A stretch of DNA of 5,545 nucleotides, taken from contig JAIEEW010000277.1 of assembly GCA_029067255.1 (NCBI GenBank), forward strand, positions 1 to 5,545, in the 5' to 3' direction. Position numbers and translations under genes: made by a program. The stretch is from Clostridia bacterium. GTDB taxonomy: Bacteria > Bacillota > Clostridia > Christensenellales > UBA3700. The notes under the pieces were generated by a model. It had not been told where the DNA came from and did not search any database. It saw only the letters and a program-made list of their open reading frames with translations. This document shows, piece by piece, positions 1 through 5,520 of this stretch. The first letter of the stretch is position 1. Each line of letters begins with the position of its first letter.

Positions 1-9
1 AACGTGCGA

Positions 10-44
10 GGGACACGTTTGCTATTGACGTGTCTCAATTTTTT
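10..44 (+). terminator. Hairpin with T-run directly ahead of the first gene's RBS
   Basis: Bases 10-18 pair with 28-36 (seven perfect pairs in the core GACACGT/ACGTGTC, then one G-T and one G-C pair), closing a 9-nt loop. Two A residues and a run of six T (39-44) follow. This is the layout of an intrinsic terminator on the plus strand. It may end an upstream gene outside the window. However, the AAGGAG of the next gene begins only 6 nt after the T-run, leaving almost no room for a promoter in between. The hairpin may therefore be a partial or conditional terminator (attenuator) inside a longer operon or leader. The sequence alone does not separate these options. Confidence 0.6.
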
Positions 45-50
45 AGATTA

Positions 51-56
51 AAGGAG
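51..56 (+). promoter_or_regulatory. RBS (AAGGAG) fixing the start of the first lipoprotein
   Basis: AAGGAG lies 6 nt before the ATG at 63. An in-frame GTG at 30 would lengthen the protein by 11 residues, but it falls inside the hairpin stem, has no Shine-Dalgarno sequence, and would put a non-signal stretch ahead of the lipoprotein signal peptide. The ATG at 63 is the better start. Confidence 0.85.
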
Positions 57-62
57 AAACTA

Positions 63-1931
63 ATGAAAAGGAAAGCAATAAGCGTCTTATTGACGCTGAC
101 TATTGTCTTGACAACGTTGTTGGGTTTTGTCGGATGCAAGAACGATTCGACGCCGGACCCTGAATACTGCGTTGTTACCGTAATTGACTGCGGCGAAGAA
201 ACGAGTCAGACAGTCGAAAAAGGAACGACGATCACGTTGGAAGACAAGCAAAGAAACGGTTATGAATTTTTGGGTTATTATAACGGCGAAGATAAAGTCG
301 ACTCTTCGTTGAAAGTAACTCAAGATATTACGTTAACGACGCGTTATCAGTACGGAACTCTTGCCGAAAATCTCGTATACGCGTTGAAAGTGTATTTGAA
401 TTCGCAGGTATTTGAAAATACGGTAGCGAGCGCGCGTACTGCGGCTGCATGGCTGCCATTGAGTTATCTACGTTACGTAGAAGGAGATTTCTACACTCAC
501 GCAAATGCCGCAGTATTCAAGAAATACATCAATATGATAGGAGAACTCGTTGTTGACGGAGAGATAAAGGAAATAAAATGGCCGACGTCCGAAGCGTGTC
601 AACAAGGATGGTACGGAATCGTAGATTATCTCTATACGTATTCGATAGCGATGAACGGTTACAAGCAATATCTGAGCGGTCATGGACTTACAGACAACTC
701 CGCCGACGTATATTTGAACGCGGTAAGCAAATACCTTGAAAAAGTAGATAAGTGGCTTTCGACAAGCAACGTAATGTACGATATTCTAGGCGACGAAGTA
801 TCTCAAAGCAATCTATATTATCAAGGCTACAATAGTTGGAACAGTTTTACTTACAGTTCGTATTACAACTCTTCTACCGGTCAGTACAAGATGGGACAGG
901 AAAGAGCCCGCTGTCTTTTGGAACGCGTGGCGCAGGCTACCGGAACGGACGAAGGACACGAAGAGTTTTTGAAAGAGTACGCAAAGTTGGAAGAAAAGCA
1001 TTTGGCTATTCAAGCGGAAGCCGAACGTATCAAACCCGAAGTTGACAGATTGACTGCAAAGTATAACGAACTCAACGCGCGTTACAACGAATTGAGCAAA
1101 CAAATCAGAGAGTTGGAAGACGGAGAAGAAAAAGACAGACTTATTGCCGAGCGAAGCGAAGTAAGTCAAGAAAGAAGCGATGTTATCAAACAAAGAACCG
1201 CCGTTCAGGCAACTAAAACTCAGTTGGAAAACGATTTCAAGGAATTCGGAAAACAAGCGGGATTCATGGCGAAATTCAAAGGATTTTTGCCCGTTACGCA
1301 AGTAGCCTTCGGAATGTCCGCGACAGCGTATATCGCTATTATCAAAGCAAATCTTTCGCTCGATTCAAAAATACCGTTTACCGACAGCGGATTTATCGCA
1401 AGATATGAGAAAGACGAAGACGGAAATTTCGTCAAAGAAGGCGGCACTCCCAACTGGGTAGGTCCGACCGGCGCTCCCGTTGCCGCTTCCCTTTATAGAG
1501 ACAGAGATGAATACGACGTCAATTTTGAGAAGTGCAAACAAGGTTATTTCCCATTCTCCGACGGTTGGAGTCAGCCTTTGGATGAAATGATAAATCTTGA
1601 CCGACTGGGAAAATACTACAATCATACGCTTACTACGGGAGCAAACGTAACTCCGCAATGGGGTTTGCTTACAGGGTATATGCACGGTATTGATATGGAA
1701 AACTATGTAGTGGCAGAACCCGTTGAAAACGAGCCGACAACTTATAATATAATTTCGCTTTGGAGAGATAATCTTAAAGTCGACAGCGACGGAAACTACG
1801 TTATAAAAGGCAATCTGGATATGGCTGTCGCAATCGCGTATCTAGCGTATATAAACGGCGTTGAAGCGCCCACGCCGTTGGGAGCGTACGATTCCGCGGA
1901 CAAGGTAATATCTTCAATAATGGGGGATTAA
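63..1931 (+). CDS. Surface lipoprotein with InlB B-type repeat and long coiled coil
   Basis: Predicted 622-aa lipoprotein exported by Sec and anchored to the outer face of the membrane. Residues 1-24 form a signal peptide (MKRK start, hydrophobic core) ending in a lipobox FVGC with acylated Cys25. Residues about 35-97 match the Listeria-Bacteroides / InlB B-type repeat pattern: TVEKG, then NGYEFLGYY, then a closing DITLTTRY strand. Residues about 100-240 look helical and aromatic-rich, and about 245-275 is a Tyr/Ser/Asn-rich stretch. About 300-395 is highly charged with heptad spacing (KYNELNARYNELSKQIRELE), giving a strong coiled coil. The C-terminal half (400-622) has further helices and two acidic DGN(F/Y)V segments near 453 and 576. 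No catalytic motif was recognised. Its stop codon abuts the next lipoprotein gene, and a probable S component follows, so a ligand-capture or scaffold role for a transporter is inferred. The helical body could be a divergent alpha-toroid such as accompanies DUF4430 domains, but this is weak. The lipoprotein call is firm; the function is unknown. Confidence 0.85.
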   Translation: MKRKAISVLLTLTIVLTTLLGFVGCKNDSTPDPEYCVVTVIDCGEETSQTVEKGTTITLEDKQRNGYEFLGYYNGEDKVDSSLKVTQDITLTTRYQYGTLAENLVYALKVYLNSQVFENTVASARTAAAWLPLSYLRYVEGDFYTHANAAVFKKYINMIGELVVDGEIKEIKWPTSEACQQGWYGIVDYLYTYSIAMNGYKQYLSGHGLTDNSADVYLNAVSKYLEKVDKWLSTSNVMYDILGDEVSQSNLYYQGYNSWNSFTYSSYYNSSTGQYKMGQERARCLLERVAQATGTDEGHEEFLKEYAKLEEKHLAIQAEAERIKPEVDRLTAKYNELNARYNELSKQIRELEDGEEKDRLIAERSEVSQERSDVIKQRTAVQATKTQLENDFKEFGKQAGFMAKFKGFLPVTQVAFGMSATAYIAIIKANLSLDSKIPFTDSGFIARYEKDEDGNFVKEGGTPNWVGPTGAPVAASLYRDRDEYDVNFEKCKQGYFPFSDGWSQPLDEMINLDRLGKYYNHTLTTGANVTPQWGLLTGYMHGIDMENYVVAEPVENEPTTYNIISLWRDNLKVDSDGNYVIKGNLDMAVAIAYLAYINGVEAPTPLGAYDSADKVISSIMGD

Positions 1932-2429
1932 ATGAAGCGTTTTAGAATCCTTGCGTTAGCGTTGATAATCGTTGCGCTGATACTTTCGGCGACGGCATGC
2001 GCCGATAATACGGCGCCAAATCCCGAACTTCATGAAGGGTGTTATTTTACGCTTGAATTGAGAGAACCGGGGCAAGATAGCGAAAGAGAAGACTGGGACG
2101 CGTATTCCCATTCGACTTTGGACGGAGACGTTATAATGTCGTGGGAAGTTCCTATGTACGGCAATACCGTATACGAAAGCGTAGTCAAGTTTTTTGAAAA
2201 CCGCGAAGACGTCATCACGTTTAGGAAAACGCAACATAAGTTCCAAATGTTCCACGAATACGTGAACGAAGACGGCGAAAAGTGGAATTTGGAAACCGTT
2301 TACGTTGCCGCAGACGGCGAATATGCCAACTGCGCCAACTTCCAAAGTATTTTGGGAGACGACGGTATAGCGGGGACGGAAGACGATTTGAAAGTACTTA
2401 CGCTGGTCTATAAAGGCTGGCTGTATTAA
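1932..2429 (+). CDS. Small lipoprotein, DUF4430 / transcobalamin C-terminal-like
   Basis: Predicted 165-aa lipoprotein. Residues 1-22 are a signal peptide (MKRF, then a long aliphatic core) with lipobox ATAC and Cys23. The mature part of about 143 residues appears to be mostly beta. A strand pair near 37-44 and 66-73 is followed by a YGNTVYESVVKFFE helix (76-89), a VYVAADGEY segment (123-131), an acidic loop GDDGIAGTEDD (142-152) and a closing LKVLTLVYKGW strand (153-163). The order resembles DUF4430, the fold of the transcobalamin C-terminal domain: beta start, a 'stVydal' helix, then a final 'DgDkvtwvY' strand. This comes from pattern memory, not a search. Two mature cysteines (37, 134) could form a disulfide. 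The gene starts immediately after the preceding stop, with GGGGG at 1922-1926 as a probable RBS, so translation is likely coupled. The genes on both sides suggest it is a ligand-binding partner of the downstream membrane protein. An unrelated lipoprotein fold remains possible. Confidence 0.8.
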   Translation: MKRFRILALALIIVALILSATACADNTAPNPELHEGCYFTLELREPGQDSEREDWDAYSHSTLDGDVIMSWEVPMYGNTVYESVVKFFENREDVITFRKTQHKFQMFHEYVNEDGEKWNLETVYVAADGEYANCANFQSILGDDGIAGTEDDLKVLTLVYKGWLY

Positions 2430-2434
2430 AGGAG
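2428..2434 (+). promoter_or_regulatory. RBS (AAAGGAG) overlapping the upstream stop codon
   Basis: AAAGGAG overlaps the TAA of the small lipoprotein and lies 6 nt before the ATG at 2441. Another in-frame ATG at 2435 directly abuts this RBS and is too close to be used efficiently. The overlap points to coupled translation of the two genes. Confidence 0.8.
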
Positions 2435-2440
2435 ATGTTT

Positions 2441-3079
2441 ATGCAAAATAATTTATCGTTAGACAAGGCAACGCGTCTTGCAAAAACAAAAGGGTTGAAA
2501 GGCTGGGTAGCAACGTTCGCGTTGCTGGCGCTTATGTGCGTGGATCAATTTGTGCTTGACGTACCTTTCGCCAACGTCGTTTTCCCGATCTTGATAATAT
2601 GCGCGGCATCTATGAACGCTGTGAAAAATATGGCGTTGATAGCCTTGTATTCAGTTATATTCGAGTTGAGTTGCATAGCCTGGATGCCTTCGGAATTAGT
2701 CAGAGTAAAGTGGTGGCTTTTGGAAGTATGGATAGGATATATGATGCCTTTTGCTGTATACAAAGTTTTCAATTTCAAACATAAAAATAAAAGTATACTT
2801 TCGTATTCCGCTATGGCTGCATTTGCAGAATTACTCTATTTTTGGGTATCGGTGGTCGCTACTATCTTTCTTTGGAAGGTTGATCCGGCGACGTACATTT
2901 TAAGCGATCTGCCTTATCAGGCGCTAGGCTGTTTGGCGACTTTTGCTTGCGCTTTGCCCGTTGCCGCTATTTATAAATGGGTTAACGGCGAACTTGACGT
3001 ATTAAGCGGACTAAGAACAAAGTTGTTCGCCAATAGCGCGCAGGACTTGAAAGAAGCAATTCGTATCAAGTCCGAATAA
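2441..3079 (+). CDS. Six-helix membrane protein, probable ECF transporter S component
   Basis: Predicted 212-aa integral membrane protein. Hydrophobic segments lie at about 21-38, 43-60, 63-81, 91-111, 119-145 and 158-180. A basic N-terminus (KATRLAKTKGLKG) and a basic, amphipathic C-terminal tail follow the positive-inside rule. Six helices in about 200 residues, small-residue-rich early helices and Trp/aromatic-rich middle helices are typical of the S (substrate-binding) subunits of energy-coupling factor vitamin transporters. These subunits work with a shared EcfA/EcfA' ATPase pair and EcfT. None of those is encoded here, so a group II (shared-module) transporter is inferred. Two lipoprotein genes lie upstream, one with DUF4430-like features, and DUF4430 proteins are known to occur near ECF components. 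A corrinoid or other vitamin is therefore a reasonable substrate guess, not a demonstrated one. A GC-rich terminator follows 39 nt after the stop. It could also be another small polytopic protein. Membrane localisation is sure; the ECF assignment is moderate. Confidence 0.78.
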   Translation: MQNNLSLDKATRLAKTKGLKGWVATFALLALMCVDQFVLDVPFANVVFPILIICAASMNAVKNMALIALYSVIFELSCIAWMPSELVRVKWWLLEVWIGYMMPFAVYKVFNFKHKNKSILSYSAMAAFAELLYFWVSVVATIFLWKVDPATYILSDLPYQALGCLATFACALPVAAIYKWVNGELDVLSGLRTKLFANSAQDLKEAIRIKSE

Positions 3080-3117
3080 TATCTCAGATTGAAATAAGCC
3101 GACTATGGATATCTGTC

Positions 3118-3151
3118 GCGGGCGACGTTTGACGTCGCCCGCATTTTGTTT
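3118..3151 (+). terminator. Strong Rho-independent terminator of the lipoprotein/S-component unit
   Basis: Bases 3118-3127 (GCGGGCGACG) pair perfectly with 3133-3142. An extra T-A pair can tighten the loop to 3 nt. The hairpin is followed by ATTTTGTTT. The stem is GC-rich and lies 38 nt past the stop codon, with a new promoter starting 8 nt after it, so it cleanly separates the two transcription units. Confidence 0.92.
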
Positions 3152-3158
3152 GAAGATG

Positions 3159-3187
3159 TTGCCATAATGTTATTGAAGTGATATAAT
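3159..3187 (+). promoter_or_regulatory. SigA-type promoter with extended -10
   Basis: TTGCCA (3159-3164) and a perfect TATAAT (3182-3187) are separated by exactly 17 nt. A TG one base before the -10 (3179-3180) makes it an extended -10 element. Transcription would start near 3194, giving a leader of about 34 nt before the ATG at 3228. It lies just after the preceding terminator, where a promoter would be expected. Confidence 0.82.
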
Positions 3188-3227
3188 ATAAAAGTAATTG
3201 TTTTGTAGAATTGCGCGGGGTAAATAG

Positions 3228-4331
3228 ATGGAAGATTATTTGCAATTTCAATTTGACGCAGATAAGGAGTTGGGAACTCTTCTTTTTGAGTATGACGATA
3301 CCAAAAACCTTTATAATTCTTCTATGAAAATAAAAAGAGCGAAAAAATCGCCGTGGACATATTATTTTAGCGCAGTATTATTGTTTTTGTTCGGTTGGAT
3401 AATTTACAGCGTTGTAGTATTGTCTATAGAAAACAGTATCAAACTGGCATTGATTCTAAGCGTAAGTAATTTGTTTGTGTTTGCTTTTTTGACATTCCTT
3501 ACAATAACGATAATTTTTGGAGCGTGGGGAAGAATAATGCGTTTCGCTATGCGTAATCCTGAATTTCTCCATAAAGTTGGATCAGAAAAGTCTAGGCAGC
3601 AAGACGCTATCAACGCAATGTTGAATGCAGAGACTAAAAAGCCGCATAGAAACGCTTTGTCAGTCTATGAAAATTACATCGAGATCGTAAACGACGGAAA
3701 AACTACTTTATATAAAAAGGAGCATGTCCAAAAGTTAGTAGTCGTTAAAGACCGCAAAAAGTTTACCGTGAGAATGATATCGAATACCCATAAGTCGGTG
3801 GAAGCGAAAGTCTTTATACCTGTAGAATATCTCGGAAATTTTGTAAGAGTATGCTCGGATATTTCGACTCGCTATGAAAATTCATTAGGATATGACACTA
3901 GCATAAGTCTTGATAGATCGGTGGGATCGCTTATAGGACTTACGCTGTTTGTATTGATTCCGGTAGCATTGGGAAGCGCGCTTATATGGGCTCATTACTG
4001 CGTTGATGAAGTATTTCCTGCGTTTTTGGGGATATTCTTTATTATGGGCGGAATACTGTTGATTTGCGGCTTGTACAGTTTTATTCCATTTGTCAAACAC
4101 GTTATGGTGCCGATGTTGTTTGGGGTATTGTTCACAATAGGACCGCTATTGCTATCATTGCAACTATTTAATGCAATAGGCATAGTATTAAACGCGCGCA
4201 ACTACTTCACTTTTTTGAATCCGATAACGTTGGGATTCACGTATATAATGGCGATAGGCTTAGTTGTGGTATTATCGTCAGTGCGGTCCATGGTAGATTA
4301 TTTTATCTTTATAAGAAAGAAAAGCGGTTGA
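3228..4331 (+). CDS. Polytopic membrane protein with YcxB-like (PH-like) cytosolic domain
   Basis: Predicted 367-aa membrane protein without a signal peptide. A GGGG (3217-3220) 7 nt before the ATG serves as RBS. A cytosolic N-terminus (EDYLQFQFD...) leads through a basic KIKRAKK into helices at about 43-66 and 71-98. A soluble domain of about 130 residues (100-230) follows, with alternating strands such as ALSVYENYIEIVNDG and LVVVKDRKKFTVRM, then FIPVEYLGNF. Four more helices follow at about 232-257, 262-286, 291-321 and 331-360, with a basic RKK end. Charge placement puts both termini and the central domain inside. The N-terminal tail, helix pair and strand-rich domain ending in an 'iP' segment resemble the YcxB-like / bacterial PH-like family. 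Those proteins normally stop there, so the C-terminal four-helix part is an addition. Function is unknown. It has its own promoter, and nudF follows after 71 nt, perhaps co-transcribed. The YcxB-like call is tentative. Confidence 0.8.
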   Translation: MEDYLQFQFDADKELGTLLFEYDDTKNLYNSSMKIKRAKKSPWTYYFSAVLLFLFGWIIYSVVVLSIENSIKLALILSVSNLFVFAFLTFLTITIIFGAWGRIMRFAMRNPEFLHKVGSEKSRQQDAINAMLNAETKKPHRNALSVYENYIEIVNDGKTTLYKKEHVQKLVVVKDRKKFTVRMISNTHKSVEAKVFIPVEYLGNFVRVCSDISTRYENSLGYDTSISLDRSVGSLIGLTLFVLIPVALGSALIWAHYCVDEVFPAFLGIFFIMGGILLICGLYSFIPFVKHVMVPMLFGVLFTIGPLLLSLQLFNAIGIVLNARNYFTFLNPITLGFTYIMAIGLVVVLSSVRSMVDYFIFIRKKSG

Positions 4332-4389
4332 CTTAGGGAAATACGTTAGACGATTTTATTGTCGAATATTTATTTCAATAGAGTTTTGT

Positions 4390-4396
4390 AAAGGAG
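4390..4396 (+). promoter_or_regulatory. RBS (AAAGGAG) of nudF
   Basis: AAAGGAG ends 6 nt before the ATG at 4403. The 71-nt gap upstream shows no convincing -10/-35 pair, so nudF may be read from the promoter at 3159 or from a promoter inside the preceding gene. Confidence 0.8.
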
Positions 4397-4402
4397 CAAA
4401 TA

Positions 4403-4936
4403 ATGGATTGTCAAGAAAAGACCAAGCAAGAAAAACTAATTTATAAAGGACGAATATTGAGTCTATACAACGACGACGTAATCCTTGCCGACGGAAGCGA
4501 AAGCGCAAGAGAATACGTCCATCACAACGGGGGTAGCGGCGTTTTGGCGGTAGATAAAGAAGGATACGTCTATCTTGTCGAGCAGTTCAGATATCCGTAT
4601 AGAGAAATGCTTTTGGAAATTCCGGCAGGGAAAGTAGATAAAGGCGAAAGCGCTTACGATTGCGCGATACGCGAATTGAAAGAAGAAGTAGGACTTACAG
4701 CAAAGAGTCTTGTGGATTTGGGATTGATTTATCCTTCGCCCGGATATACCGACGAGCCGTTGCATATCTTTCTTGCGACAGAATTCGAGATAGGAGAAAA
4801 CAGACTTGACGAACATGAACTTCTCAACGTAAAAAAGATAAAATTTACCGACGCTTTAGCAATGGTGGAGCAAAATCAAATTAAAGATGCAAAAACCGTC
4901 GTGTCGATTTTGCGTTATGCAGTTGCAAATAAATAA
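4403..4936 (+). CDS. nudF: ADP-ribose pyrophosphatase (Nudix hydrolase)
   Basis: Predicted 177-aa cytosolic enzyme that hydrolyses ADP-ribose to AMP and ribose 5-phosphate with Mg2+, part of NAD-metabolite housekeeping. Residues 76-98 carry a complete Nudix box (G-x5-E-x7-REU-x-EE-x-GU): G76, E82, R90, E91, E94, E95 and G97 are all present. Subfamily marks of ADP-ribose pyrophosphatases are visible: the N-terminal YKGRILSLYNDDV strand region, EQFRYPY (60-66), EIPAGK (72-77) before the box, and a proline (P113, in PSPGYTDE) 15 residues after the box. The C-terminal KDAKTVVSILRY matches the usual 'DaKT' end. The length is normal for the family. It follows the YcxB-like gene on the same strand and is closed by a bidirectional terminator. 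Substrate specificity within the family (ADP-ribose versus other nucleoside diphosphate sugars) is inferred from the proline and flanking motifs. Confidence 0.95.
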   Translation: MDCQEKTKQEKLIYKGRILSLYNDDVILADGSESAREYVHHNGGSGVLAVDKEGYVYLVEQFRYPYREMLLEIPAGKVDKGESAYDCAIRELKEEVGLTAKSLVDLGLIYPSPGYTDEPLHIFLATEFEIGENRLDEHELLNVKKIKFTDALAMVEQNQIKDAKTVVSILRYAVANK

Positions 4937-4948
4937 TTTAGAACTTTG

Positions 4949-4991
4949 AAAAACAATCGGGTAGATTTTTCTAATCTACCCGATTGTTTTT
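4949..4991. terminator. Bidirectional terminator between convergent genes
   Basis: Bases 4949-4967 pair perfectly with 4973-4991: 19 bp around a 5-nt loop (TTTCT). The stem has a GC core (CGGGTAG) flanked by A-tract and T-tract arms, so each strand reads a hairpin followed by U residues. It serves nudF on the plus strand (stop 12 nt upstream) and the small minus-strand gene (stop 12 nt on the other side). Confidence 0.95.
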
Positions 4992-5003
4992 ACTCAACGC
5001 AAG

Positions 5004-5324
5004 TTATTCGCCTTGTCTGTCAAGTAAATCGCAAAATAAAGCGTTTTGAAAGTCAAGATAGTAGTCTTGAACGGAATCGTATATTCTATCGCTAAAATCG
5101 GCTATTTTTGCTTCTGTTGACTTTTCGTTGGGCATATTGTTAAATTTATAAGTTGATTTTGTTTCTGGAATGACTTCAATTATCTGTCTGTAAATATCCT
5201 GAGCAAATTGCGCGTATTCCACGTTTACTTCTTCGTTTTTCTTGTAGCCGTTGATCACGGTGTTGCCCAAATAAATAAATTGAGCCAGTTTTTTTAAATC
5301 TTGTTTTTTTACTGCTATGTTCAT
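5004..5324 (-). CDS. Small uncharacterised cytosolic protein (106 aa)
   Basis: Predicted 106-aa soluble, mostly helical, acidic-to-neutral protein without a signal peptide, membrane helix or catalytic motif. The N-terminal part (VKKQDLKKLAQFIYLGNTVINGY, residues 5-27, seen here as a basic helix then LGN) recalls a small Firmicutes family of hypothetical proteins with an 'LVYLGNW(M/V)INA' motif near the start. That is recollection, not a search. The rest is helical, with a Tyr-rich DRIYDSVQDYYLDF segment (79-92). The chosen start at 5324 has a strong AAGGAG (5336-5331) with 6-nt spacing, like the neighbouring genes. The frame stays open upstream to another ATG at 5420 with a weaker AAAAGG, giving a 138-aa form whose extra 32 residues are Asn/Gln/Lys-rich. 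The gene is convergent with nudF and shares its terminator. Function is unknown. Confidence 0.72.
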   Translation of the reverse strand: MNIAVKKQDLKKLAQFIYLGNTVINGYKKNEEVNVEYAQFAQDIYRQIIEVIPETKSTYKFNNMPNEKSTEAKIADFSDRIYDSVQDYYLDFQNALFCDLLDRQGE

Positions 5325-5330
5325 ATGCAT

Positions 5331-5336
5331 CTCCTT
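5331..5336 (-). promoter_or_regulatory. RBS (AAGGAG, minus strand) supporting the internal start
   Basis: Read on the minus strand, AAGGAG is followed by ATGCAT and then the ATG at 5324-5322, so the spacer is 6 nt. An ATG at 5330 directly abuts the RBS and is unlikely to be used. This site is stronger than the AAAAGG before the ATG at 5420. Confidence 0.65.
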
Positions 5337-5365
5337 ATTTTGTTGTATTGTGTTTTGTTGTTGCA

Positions 5366-5379
5366 AATTAAATTTAATT
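5366..5379. repeat. 14-bp perfect AT palindrome
   Basis: AATTAAATTTAATT is its own reverse complement. It lies 42 bp upstream of the 5324 start and inside the optional N-terminal extension of the small minus-strand gene. It could be an operator, but AT-rich DNA produces such palindromes easily. Confidence 0.3.
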
Positions 5380-5470
5380 AGGTTTTTTATTAAATTGACT
5401 TGAATATCATCGAATTTCATTTTTTACCTTTTGCATAATTATTTTATTTGTACTCAATAAATACTTTATG

Positions 5471-5520
5471 TGCTTAATTGCTATCGCAATAAGATAATAT
5501 TTAGATAGTTAAGCATTTTT
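5471..5520. repeat. Imperfect inverted repeat with a nested hairpin in the AT-rich flank
   Basis: TGCTTAA (5471-5477) and CTATC (5481-5485) pair with GATAG (5504-5508) and TTAAGCA (5509-5515). This is a 12-bp stem with a 3-nt bulge and an 18-nt loop, followed on the plus strand by TTTTT (5516-5520). A second hairpin, ATTGC-TATC-GCAAT (5477-5490), uses the left arm and excludes the first. It may be a weak terminator for something outside the window or a regulatory dyad of the minus-strand gene. No gene is visible in 5421-5545. Confidence 0.4.

Noticed and set aside
25..53. TTGACG at 25-30 as a -35 box for the first gene
   Set aside because: No acceptable -10 lies 16-18 nt downstream (only ATTAAA or TTAAAG), and the start site would fall at or past the RBS.
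30..62. GTG at 30 as the start of the large lipoprotein
   Set aside because: It lies inside the hairpin stem, has no Shine-Dalgarno sequence, and adds 11 residues ahead of a perfect lipoprotein signal peptide that has its own AAGGAG.
813..1301. Long minus-strand open frame (162 codons) opposite the large lipoprotein gene
   Set aside because: It lies wholly antisense to the coiled-coil codons, has Phe/Ser/Leu-rich composition that simply mirrors Glu/Lys/Gln codons, and has no RBS or family signal.
1956..2345. Minus-strand open frame (129 codons) opposite the small lipoprotein gene
   Set aside because: It is fully antisense to a gene with a clear signal peptide and lipobox, and has no RBS or recognisable motif.
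4328..4360. TTGACT at 4328-4333 as a -35 box for nudF
   Set aside because: The nearest TA-rich hexamers are at wrong spacing (about 11 or 21 nt), so no promoter can be supported.
4349..4372. GACGAT-TTT-ATTGTC hairpin between the YcxB-like gene and nudF as a terminator
   Set aside because: It has only six pairs including a G-T wobble, low GC, and no continuous T-run. It is too weak to claim; the genes may be co-transcribed.
5366..5520. Mobile-element end or attachment site in the AT-rich right flank
   Set aside because: There are inverted repeats but no transposase or integrase remnant, no target-site duplication and no tRNA. AT-rich intergenic structure explains what is seen.
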